A stretch of DNA of 64,000 bases. Origin: Lunularia cruciata. Lineage: Eukaryota > Streptophyta > Marchantiopsida > Lunulariales > Lunulariaceae. Shown here piece by piece: positions 34,914 to 45,253 of this stretch. Positions within the stretch are counted from its first letter, which is position 1, and each line of letters starts with the position of its first letter. The position numbers and the translations under genes were made by a program. The notes under the pieces are model-generated. The model saw only the letters and a list, made by a program, of their open reading frames with translations. It had not been told where the DNA came from and searched no databases. The stretch lies in the NCBI GenBank assembly GCA_948567375.1, contig OX419759.1, positions 35,255,493 to 35,319,492 on the forward strand. The letters are read 5' to 3'.

Positions 34914-37900
34914 TTGACAAAAGAAGAAGAGTTAGAGCTTGCTCGATACTACAACAATAGTAAAGTTAGATTTGTAGACGATAAAGGTGATGATGGTGGG
35001 ATCTCTAAACACTATACTAGAGGACATTGGGCCAAGGCTACCATTAAAACCTTGGTCAAAATTGGCAGCATGACAGATCTTGTGGTTGCTCTTATCGATC
35101 ATGTATTTGAAATCAACATTGTTTCCAAGGAGCTCTACAAGCAAGGGACATGCCCAATTGATACAAAGCATGGTTGGGTGATTAGGGCAGCAAAAAACAC
35201 CACACAAGAGCTCTATGGTGCCTGTCCAAATGTGAGGGTGAAGGTTTGGGATATAGTTACCAAACAAAATTTCTTTGTTCAACAGACTACATCGTACTTG
35301 GTGATCCTTGGACAACCATTCATTACAATGGTAAGGATGGAGACCAAAGTACTTGATGATGGTTCTGCCTATTCTCAGATTAGGAGCCAATATAGTAAGA
35401 AAGTGGTGCAATTACTCACTTTACCTGCAAACTACAAGCACAACCAAGATTACTTGAGGAGTGGTTCTCTGCCTAAAGTGACGGTAGAGTTCAAGGATTT
35501 TCTCCAAGTACCATTATAGAGCAAGAATATAATGGTATGCCAAAGAAAGTGCTCTTGCTTTAGAGTGGAAGTACCTTATGTACAAGACTGATGAGGTTTC
35601 TTAGAGTGGGTTAGTGTGTACACACAACTTTCTGATTGACACAAATGGGAGCAAAAAGTTGTGCAAGAACAAGAAAAAGAGCTAAAAAGAGTGGGGTTGA
35701 TTGATGAGGATGACACCATATCAAGGATGTATATGGAGATAAGATTAGATGATCCTCTAGGAGATCTTGAGAGGATGGAGCCTGAGCACAAGCATTAGAA
35801 TCAGGTGGTGGAAATACATTCAAGGGAGCTTTATTCAATGATAGAGTCTTTTTTTGGTTTTGAGGCTAGGGTGGAAACCATGTACAAGAGTGTGGAGAAA
35901 AATGTCAAGCCTATGGCTGAACCTCTTCCAAGTGACTCTGATCAACATGTCCAACTTTCTCAGAAACAAAAGAGCTTAAGGGATCCAAATCAGATAGGTC
36001 ACAAGTTCACCAAAGCTACACTCAAGGAGTTGACGGTTGGTTTGTCAGATCTTCTTCTACCAATAGAGGAGAAAAGTTTTTGGGAGATGTTGAGTCGGCA
36101 TGGGAAAGCTTTCTCCTTTGAGCTCTCCAAAATTGGGTGTATTGATCCAAGTGTGGTGGTTCAAATGATCACCTTTATGGTTCCACATGCATCTTGGGAC
36201 TTGAGACCCATTTCGGTACCTAGAGCTTATGTGTCAAAACTTGTGGACCTCTTGAAGGAGAAAACTGATGCAAAGATCATAAAACCATCATTTGCACCTT
36301 ATTCTAGTCATTGGTTTATAGTACCTAAGAAGAATGGAGCTTTGAGGTTCATTTAAGATATGTAACCCGTGAATCGAGTGACAATTAGATACCCGCGGAT
36401 AGGCCAATTGTTAGAGAATTTGCTGAAGCTTTTGCAGTTAGAGCTATATATTTATTGGAAGAACTACACTCTAGTTATGACCAATTCCAACTTGATGAAG
36501 GGAGTAGCGATGTTACCACAATACAGATGCCATTGGGTTTGATAAGGATGTGCTCGTTGCCGCAAGGAGCAACAAATCTCCCAACAAATATATATTTGAT
36601 GAATGGAATGAATAAAGTTCTTAGGAATTTCATTCCCTAGAAGACAATGCCTTTTATGGATGATATTCCAATAAAAGGGTACATAGAAGAAGAGAAGGAT
36701 GAAGTACTAGATCTGAGGGGGTGCCGTAAGTTTGTAGCTAATCATATTTCAGATTGCGATCAGATCCTATCACAGCTTGAGGAGGTCTATTTGACCTTAT
36801 CGGGTGCTAAATCCAAGTTTGGGGTTGAAGAGGTGGTCATTGTTGGGCATTTATGTGGATGGTTTGGGTGCAAACCTGATCCAAGCAAGGTGGATGCAAT
36901 TCAGCAAATGAAGGACACATGCAACTCACCAACAGAAGTAAGGAGATTCTTGGGAGCTTATGTGTTTTATCATGTCTGGATTCCACACTTTGCCAACAAA
37001 AAAAATCCTCTCTATGGTTTATTATGGAAAGGTCAGAAGTTTAGATGAGAAGAGAGGCACACAAAGGTGGTTTAGAAGCTAAAACAACTTTTGTCCTTTC
37101 CACCTATACAATGGCAAATCAGCTATGAGAACAACAAGCCTGTAATACTCATGGTTGATACTAGTCCCGTAGCTATTGGTTAGACGCTAGGGCAAGATGA
37201 TGGAGATAAGAACTGCTATGCTGTATGTTTTGGAGCAAAGGTGTTAAGTGGACACCAAAGAGTCTACCCTCAAGTTAAATGAGAGTTATGGGGAGTGATC
37301 ACAGTGATGAAATCTGAGAAGGACTACTTGATTGGAACACCCGTTATAAAGGAGACGGATTGTTTGCCACTATTGGAGATGATTACAAATTGTAATACTC
37401 TAGCCATTGCAATGCTCAGATGGATTGCATACATCAAGTCCTTGAATCTTGAGTTTTGACACATATCAAGCAAGGATAATCTAGTAGCTTATATGCTATC
37501 TCAGGCTGAGTATCAAGATGAGAAGACAATGGTTGATGATACCAAAGTTATATGCACTACTTTCTTTTCAAGGTCTCAAGTAGGAGAGTATGACCATCCC
37601 AAGTTCTTCATGGAAGAGCTCTATGAAGGAGATGGGTCTGTTAGATATTGGATGTTACCTTAGCTCCTTGACTAAGCAACCTCAATGGAATGACGCTTGG
37701 TACAAACAATTGAGGCAAAAAGCATACAACTACCTTTTTAAAAGGGGGTTATTTGTGGAAGAAAGCTAAATGGAGTGGCGAGCCTCCACAACGGGTTGTG
37801 TGCAAGGAGGAGACAAGGGAGCTATTGATTATAGAACTCCATGAGGGCTTGTGGGCTGGACATATGGGTATTTATACTACCTTTACCAAACTAAATGAGA

Positions 37901-38730
37901 GGTATTGGTGGCATAATATGTACAAAGATGTAGTGTGATTTGTGGAGACATGTAAAATCTGCCAAACATACTCAAATATTCAACATAGAGATAGGTTGCA
38001 GCTGACTTATCCACTTGCAATACATTTCAAGTGGGTGGTAGATCTGGTTACTATGCCGGTTGGGATATAGCAGATGCGGTATTTGGTTTTGGCACGAGAG
38101 GATTTGTCTAACCAGGTAGAAGGACAAGCCTTGAGGACCAAAACCATCAAGAGAATTTGTAGATTTCTGTTAGATGATGTGGTTTGTAGATATGAATGTT
38201 TAGGAAAAATTACAATAGATCAAGGAGAGCTAAATACCCAAGAAGCCAAGGCTTTCTTTGTGAGGTGTGGAGTCAAATTGGCTCTTATGACAGCTTACAA
38301 CCCAAAGGGAAATGCCAAGAGTGAGCAAGGTCATCTGAAAGCCGTTGTGAAAGCATGCCAAGGGAGAGTGAAAGATGGTCGAGACTCTTACCATTTGCTC
38401 TATGGGTAGATCGCACCACTCATAGTTCAGTTATTGGGTACATGCCCGTGGAGTTGATACACAAGTAGAAACCAATTATGCCAATTGTGGAGCAATACCC
38501 ACTTGAAGTGTCATACCTTGGGAAGATCACATATCTAGGGGGAGCTTCTAGCACTCAAGATTTGTCAATTGGAGAAAAGGCCAAAGGATGTTGAGCTAGC
38601 ACTTGAGATCCTTAAGAAAGCACACCTTGGGAATAATGACAGATTTGAAAAACACCACCGCTTGAGGCCAAGAGATATTTGAGAAGGAGATTGGGTACTA
38701 GTCTACGATAGTAGTCTAGATAACCAGCAT
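34914..38730 (+). mobile_element. E1 gypsy pol, decayed: protease, RT, RNase H, integrase core
   Basis: Domains follow in order with stops and frameshifts. The protease is at 34,914-35,519 (VVALIDHVFEINIVS; the D-x-G box is broken because Gly is replaced). The reverse transcriptase is at 35,950-37,048 (VPHASWDLRPISVPRAYVSK, SHWFIVPKKNGALRFI, MPFMDDIPIKGY with the FMDD catalytic box). RNase H is at 37,080-37,550 (MVDTSPVAIG). Integrase is at 37,753-38,730 (HEGLWAGHMG, ETCKICQ, WVVDLVT, TIDQGELNT, AYNPKGNAKSEQGH). The integrase is interrupted after LDNQHN and resumes at 44,020. Gag is missing. The reverse transcriptase, with W..RPI..PRA and FMDDIPIKG, is unlike the other gypsy copies here. It recalls a lineage I know from fungal elements of the marY1 type; that link is from memory. 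Confidence 0.75.
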
Positions 38731-40331
38731 AACGCTATCATACTATTCCTTTCTCTCTTTGAGAACACACTAGATGCCTAGCTATAGAGACAATATATCA
38801 AAGGCTATAGGTAAACCTATAACTACTCGTTTGAACACCCGTGTTATCTAATCGATGTCGTAGGGAATCGTTGGTCTCGAGAGTGTGCCGGGTATTTGAC
38901 TACTCATGCTTAGAGTGCTTTGTTATCAGAGGTTCTAGCTTCTTGTAACCAGGCCCTATTGTTTTCTTTGCTCTTGCCAATCTCTTTTCTATTGGAGCAG
39001 CATGGACATGACTTTCCCTGAGTGTAGGTTCCTCTTAAGGTTTTTCTCATGTTGGCTTTGATTGGAGATCCTTGATCTTCAGATTTGCTAGCTAATGCCC
39101 AAGTTCGTTATCATTGGATTCAAATGTAATGGGGCAGTGGTGGGTTTTGCCTAACGAGTCACACGCCCATGCTCAGTTCAGATCACCAACTAGGCCAATG
39201 CCAAGACCTGCCTATATAGCATGACTATGAGCTCCAAGAATGGAGTCCTCTCCTTGACTTTCACAGACCAGTATATCCACATTTAATCATGAGAACTTGT
39301 GTATACATCACAACACCAAGCCTTACAAAGTACAATCTTGGGGAGAACTAATCAGCTCCAAACCAAACAATGATCACACCAAAGTTTTAACTACCCAAGC
39401 ACATAACAAATGAAATGAATTCAACCACGTTCTAAACACTATTTCTTACAGCCCGTTGTCTTCCTGTTTTGCTGCCACTATTTTGTGAATCTCTCCAAGT
39501 CCTCTCTCTTGGTCTGGCCGAATCTACCTTGTCATAGCTCCCAAGCCACTTCCAAAATTTCTATCTTCCTGATGTTACAACACAAGCTACACCTCCTTGT
39601 GAAATTTTCCCTCCTGTAGCTCTTCACAACCCCTTCTCTTGTCACTACTTCTCTTCACTTCAAAACTGCATCCTTCCTTCTTCCTATGAAATGCAATCTC
39701 TCTATCTAGCTTCTAGCCTTTCTCTCAAGCCCTTATACTCAAAAATTTGTCTCTTTGTCTAGTCACTCCTTCATGGGATTTCTCTACTGCCAACCCTCAT
39801 AGTAGCAACCTTCTTGCTTTCAAAATTCCTTCACTTTGTCCAGCTCTTCACACTCAACCATTCTTGCGGGGAAAATCCTACTCCTCTGCTCTTGCACAAC
39901 CACCTTTCACACTCTAAAATTCCTCTCTTGTCCAAACTTTCTCACTCAGCCATTCTTGCAGGAAAAATCCTACTCCCTCTCCTCTTGCATAGCCAACTAC
40001 CTCCCTTGTGAGATTTCTCTCCTCTGCAGCCTTCGTCAAAACCTTCACCTTCTTTCCTTAAATCCTCTATAGCCTTGTTTCAGCCAAGGACCTCCTTCCT
40101 GACCAATCAAAGCTTCTCTTAAACCCTTTCGTAGCAGTTCACTGTCAAGACTCCTCTCTAATTTCTTGAAGCACTCTCCAAAGTTCTAATGTCAATTCAT
40201 TGTCAAGTGCTCCTCTTTGATCTCTTGAAGCATTCTCCAAAGCCCTACCTCTTGTCCATTCATTGTCAAGAGCTCCTCTCTAGTAAGACTTCTCTCTCAA
40301 AGCAGTTTCTCTCTAAGTTCTTCTTCTCTTC

Positions 40332-40625
40332 CACTCTCATTGCTCAGCCAAACAGAACCCTTCAAAAATTCTCTTCTAGCCACTCTCACTGCTAAGGGCA
40401 AACAAAACCTTTCAAAACTTTCTCTTCTGCCCACTCTCACTGCTCAGGCCAAACAAAACCCTTCAAAGATTCTCTTCTGGCCATTCTCATTGCTCAGGCC
40501 AAACAAAACCCTTCAAAATTTCTCTTTTGTCCACCCTCACTGCTCAAGCCAAACAGAACATTCAAAACTTTCTCTTTTCACTCTCATTGCTCAGGACAAA
40601 ACCCTCAAAGATCCTTCACATCTCA
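40332..40625 (+). repeat. Six tandem units of about 50 bp in the pyrimidine-rich array
   Basis: Units start at 40,332, 40,381, 40,432, 40,482, 40,532 and 40,579, each with CACTCTCA(C/T)TGCTCAGG, then CCAAACAAAACCCTTCAAA and TTCTCTT. This is the best-preserved part of the array. Confidence 0.85.
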
Positions 40626-40647
40626 TTCCTCTCTTCTCATAGCCAGG

Positions 40648-40652
<5 letters not shown>

Positions 40653-40715
<63 letters not shown>
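40653..40715 (+). repeat. (TC)n microsatellite
   Basis: About 31 uninterrupted TC repeats, immediately after the 50 bp array. Confidence 0.95.
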
Positions 40716-40718
<3 letters not shown>

Positions 40719-43700
40719 GATCACTTAGGGCAATCACTGTCTCGGAATTGCCAACACTACAAAAAGTCTCTTGAAGCTCTCTCACATTAGCCCTCATGCA
40801 TTTGAAAATTCTCTCCTCTGTCTAGCTCTCTAACAACAGCCCTCATACATTTGAAATTTTCTCCTTTGTCCAGCTTCTCTCACAACACCCTCATACATTC
40901 TAAAATTCTCCCCTCTGGCCTGCACACTCTCAAGGCATCAACTTCCTTGTGAAATTTCTCTTGCTCTACGCTCTCAAGCCATAGCTTCCCTGCAAAATTT
41001 CTTCGTTGCCTCCTCCTCTCTTACTCCTATTTTCCTTGCAAAAATTTCTCCTGTCCACACTCCTCACTCCTACACACTCCATGCCTTCAAAAATCTCCCT
41101 TCCTCTTTCCTTCTTATCCTATCACAAGCCATGACAAGTCCTTCAAAAATTTCCTCCCTTCACTCTCTTCCTACAGTTCAGATCCAACCAAACCCTCCCA
41201 ACATTTCTCTCCTTGCTCCTGCATAGCCAAAGCAAACCCTTGAAATTTTCCCTTCCTCTTCCCTTCTTGTCCTGTCACAAGTCATGACTCCCCCAAAAAA
41301 ACTCAAAAGTACCTTCAGCTCTTCAGTTGGTCACTCCTATCTAGGGTAAAAACTCCCAAAGCCCTAACTCCTTCCTTATTGTTTCCAATCACAGACCAGT
41401 AGATTTCTCTCAAAAATTCCCTTCTCTGTCCACCTGTCACACCTCTGTCACTTACTTGTCACCTCTCCTGTAGGAAAAAATCCCTCCCCTTTTTCAATTG
41501 TCTTTCCTAGCCTTCTCAAAGGCCTTCTTTGAGAATTCTCTTCACAGATCAAGCACTCCCCATCCAACATTTTGGGAAATTCCCCAAAAACATTATTTTG
41601 CTCAAAGTGCCCCAAATAAACTCTCAAGATCCTTTTGCTCAAAAAATAAATGAAATACCCACATAAGACTTATTTGCTCAAATGGTACCAGATAAAATGT
41701 TCTCTCAAGATTTACTTGCTCAAATGACACTAAATAAATATTCCTGAGATTCTAGTTCTGTAAACAACTCATGTGTCGGTGTATCATAAAGTTAAGCTCT
41801 GAGTGTTGTGTAACACAAAGAAACTCTTGAGCTTAAATATCATAAAGGGAAACTCCAGAGCTCACCAAATACCACCAACTCTTTGTGCATCATTTTCTCA
41901 ACAACACCGCCAGAACACTCATGTCTCATAACTAGTATTTTTACTATTGGGAAGAGTAGTGACGGGCAACCTAACCTGTCATCAAAACACACACTCTTGG
42001 TCTACTGGTCATCACCTCTAGCATTACCAAGGGAAAATACATAGCACTCTTAGAAGGAAATAACCTAAGCGCAATGCTCACAAACCAATCCAAATCCTTT
42101 GGGTATACAAACAGACATACAAGCACAAAGAGTATCTAATCACAAGAATACGGAAACAACTCTTAGTGCTTTTTATCAAAAAAGAGCTTCAGAGCCTTCT
42201 TGCTCCGGCATCAATTTCATTTCAACTTGTACTCCAAGCCTTTTCCAATCTAAACTTAAGATCTTAACAATTGTCTACTCCAAGTGAAGAATTCCTATGT
42301 ATTATTGATAGGGAAAACTCTGTGTAGCTCATATACCATAAATTTTTCTATGTAGCTTGGATTCAAAATTTCTAGAATTCAATGGAAAGCCTGTGAGATA
42401 AGATTTCCAATGACATAAAATAAGGCTCAATCAGATCAATACATCTCCCTTGAAAAGCTTTCAAAGTTGACCAGATGTTTCACAACTTTCACCCTAATTT
42501 CAAAATCCCTATTTTAGGGTTTTGCCCCTGGTTCTTGTCAACTTTCCCCTAATTTAGAAATCAATCAAATTTTCACTTGATCCTCAAAAAACACTTTGGA
42601 AATCTAAACTTTCAATCATAGTCACAAAATTGAGAAAATTGACATTCAATTATGATTGAAGAAAGAAATGCTCCTCTAAGCTTACAATAATCTTTTCAGT
42701 AAAACTTGTTACATCAGATCTCACTCTCTATGAATCTAGAATCAATTAAATTTTTAATAGTAGTTAATCATGCTATTTTTTAACACTCTAAAAAGTTTGA
42801 TGGTCTAATCCAACCCCAATCCCTAGATATGGATCAATTCTTGAGCTGGGCTAACTTGTGAGCTCTCTAGACCCAAGTATACTTGATCCATGACCCTGAA
42901 TTCTATCTGAAGAACTCACATGAAACCTTTGCACAAAGGTACAAACCCTAACCAACAACAAGATTAGAAATTTTCATAAGGTATCTCAAACCATAACTTG
43001 GGGAGTGACCAAAACTCCAAACTTGATCGTTAGCTCTTCTCCATCACCTTACATCTGAAGAGCTTCAACTTCAATCAACCAGATCTGATTTGAAATTGAC
43101 CCAAAACTGAAATTTCTTGAGCTCAATACTGTAAGCACTTTGTCTCTTCTCCAATCCTATATATAGATAGTGAAAATGTATCAAGAAGCTCTCTCAATTG
43201 CTTACTTTGTGCTCAAGGATATGAATTTTACTCCTCTTGATTCAATTGATGATATCCATGGCAGAATCAACTCAAATCATGTGATTTCTATCTCCAAATT
43301 GTAGCCTATTAGCTCATCTTTCCAACCATGGTATTCATTCCCCAAATAGCCTCCCTGAACTCCTTTGATGGTCAAAAAACTCCAGACTCCTCTCTTGGTA
43401 CCCAATCTCTTGCACATTTATCCTTTAGTCTTTTTACTTTTTGACAAATGGACCACACAACTCCACCTTGAAGTTTATGAGCAAAAATTTAAGCATTCCC
43501 CAACTAGAGAAGCACATAGATTGTCAAGTCCTAGATATGCTCATAAGTAAGCATTAGAAGGATGATAGGATTCGAGTTTCCTATCATCGACTCCACAAAT
43601 ACCACCCCAAAACATGCCACCAACCAGTCTCATAAGCCATCATGGTGCAAATTCTGAAGCATGATGAGAAAAGGATTCAAGAGTTATAGATCAAGAGCAT

Positions 43701-44019
43701 GAGACATTTCATGCTCAAACGCTTCCTCTAATATTCTATCACTCGTGCACTGCTACAACTCTCACTCTCAACGTCCTTTTCCCCCTCGAGACTCCTCAAC
43801 TAAAACACCCCTCCGTCTCTTCACTCACACTCATCTATATTCATTAGAGCCCTCAAACATGATAAGATTGTAACCCATGTGGCCAATCACATACATGTAC
43901 ATGGATTACTCACAAGGCAACATCTCATCCGTTGGATCTAGCATATAACCTACCCCACTAATGTGGAGATAAACTATGATAAGTCACTTTTTTACATGCT
44001 ACGTAAACCACACCACGAC

Positions 44020-44275
44020 AATGTTATGAAAAAATTCTCAAAGCGTTGGTTTGGATGTTATGTGGTGGTTAGTGTGTTGGATAATGCTACTTACTCTTTT
44101 TGAGAGTTGGATGGAAGCAAACTGAACATTCCAATTGCCGGCAAGCATATCAAGCTCTTCAAACAACAAGAAGGAAGTTGGAGCACAAACAAAGTGTTGG
44201 ATCTCTTTCAGTTCAAAGATGAAGATCTACTATTAGAGGATGACAAGTCTCATCAATCAGATGAGGAGGTGGTAT
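44020..44275 (+). pseudogene. E1 integrase C-terminal fragment after insertion X
   Basis: It reads NVMKKFSKRWFG, then YVVVSVLDNATYS, a stop, ELDGSKL and PIAGKHIKLFK, ending in an acidic tail and a stop at 44,275. This is the C-terminal (GPY/F-like) part of a gypsy integrase. It continues the frame left at 38,730 (LDNQHN), which shows that X split one gene. Confidence 0.7.
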
Positions 44276-44344
44276 GACTCAGACTATAATGTGAAATCTG
44301 ATCAATTGGTGCATTCTGAAGGATGCATAAGGTGGATGTGGTCT

Positions 44345-44965
44345 TGTGGTTTATGCAGCACGTAAAAAATAAACTATCATAGTTATCCTGACATTAGTGG
44401 AGTAGGTTGTATGATAGATCCGGTGGATAAGACATTACCATGTGAGCAACCTATGTACATGTATGTGATTGGCCACAAGGGTTACGATCTTATCATGTTC
44501 AAGTGCTCTAATGTATATAGGCGAGGGAGAGTGGAGAGACGATGGTGTTTAAGTCAAGGAGTGTTGAGGGGGAGGAGGACGTTGGGAATGAGAGTTGTAG
44601 CAGAGTACAAGTGTTACATCATCAAAGGAGGCATTTGAGCATGAGATGTCCCATGTTCCCAATCTACCGCACTCTTGAATCCTTTTCTTATCAAGCTTCA
44701 AATTTTACACAATGATGGCATATAAGATTGGATGGTAGCACATTTTGGGGTAATATTCATGGGATTGATGATTGGAAACTCAAATCTTATCATCCTTTTG
44801 ATGCTTACTTATGAACATGTATGGGACTTGACAATCTATGTACTTCTATAGTTGAGGAATGCCTAAATTTTTGCTCATAAAGTTCAAGGTAGAGTTATGG
44901 GGTCCATCTATCAAAAAGTAAAAAGATTAAATGATTGTGCAAGAGATTGGGTCTCTAAAAGACCG
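44345..44965 (-). repeat. Repeat X 3'-end fragment, inverted
   Basis: The reverse complement matches the last 620 bp of X (43,370-44,010): the TCTTGCACA..TTTA.TCTTTTTACTTTTTGA region, TTATGAGCAAAAATTTA, the hairpin region, and CCACTAATGT.(A/G)G. With copy 1 it forms an inverted repeat with a 325 bp spacer holding the E1 integrase tail. The right edge abuts the chromovirus LTR-like block. Confidence 0.7.
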
Positions 44966-45250
44966 AATTCAAGGAGAGAAATAGGAGAATGGAAACTCAC
45001 ATTGGGACACTTGAATGAGAGAAAACTACAAATGCCTAGCATGGGCTTTGGCTTTGGTATTTATAGGTAGCATACAAGGCCCTTGAGAAGCTTCTCAAGA
45101 AGCTTCCTCAAGCCGCTTTCTCAGAGTGCAAGCCAAGTTAACTAGGAAGTTTCTCAAGAAGCTTCCTTCTAGAAGCTACTTACTTAAGGTGCAAGCTAAG
45201 TTAACCGGGAAGCTTTGCAAGAAGCTTCCTAGATACTTTTGGAATATTCT
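44966..45250 (-). repeat. LTR-like 3' end of the chromovirus, with 63 bp internal repeats
   Basis: Non-coding sequence just downstream of the chromovirus integrase stop. GCAAGC(C/T)AAGTTAAC units recur at 45,128 and 45,191, with AAGAAGCTTCC repeated through 45,086-45,220. A decayed copy of the same sequence is at 63,315-63,545. It is probably part of the 3' LTR or the 3' untranslated region; LTR ends were not found. Confidence 0.5.
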
Positions 45251-45253
45251 AGG

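Larger units (their letters stand above)
38855..41906 (+). repeat. Nested 3 kb insertion in X with a 2.3 kb pyrimidine-rich array
   Basis: This is absent from the X copy at 59.3 kb. From about 39,440 to 41,750 the plus strand is strongly C/T-rich and built of degenerate 50-60 bp units around AAA(A)TTTCTC and CTC.C.C.. motifs. No coding potential was recognised; the ORFs there are low-complexity. Its ends were placed only by comparison with the uninterrupted X copy. The element type is unknown. Confidence 0.55.
38739..44019 (+). repeat. Repeat X, copy 1, inserted in E1 integrase and itself interrupted
   Basis: This block separates LDNQHN (left) from NVMKKFSKRWFG (right) of one integrase reading frame, so it is an insertion in E1. 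It matches 59,295-61,478 from its start (TACTATTCCTTTCTC region) to its end (GGAGATAAACTATGATAAGT, AAACCACA.CACGAC). A 3.05 kb stretch (38,855-41,906) is absent from that other copy and is a nested insertion; without it X is about 2.2 kb. No ORF is recognised in X. A hairpin GATGATAGGA - TCCTATCATC lies at 43,561-43,588. The flanks AACGCTAT and AATGTTAT could be a decayed 8 bp target duplication, but similar bases also occur beside other X copies. Confidence 0.65.

Noticed and set aside
40527-40797. ORFs of Ser/Leu or Arg/Glu repeats around the TC run
   Set aside because: They are translations of a microsatellite and tandem array.
38739-44019. Repeat X as the LTR of E1
   Set aside because: It lies inside the integrase reading frame, between two parts that join in frame, not after the end of pol; TG/CA ends are not evident.
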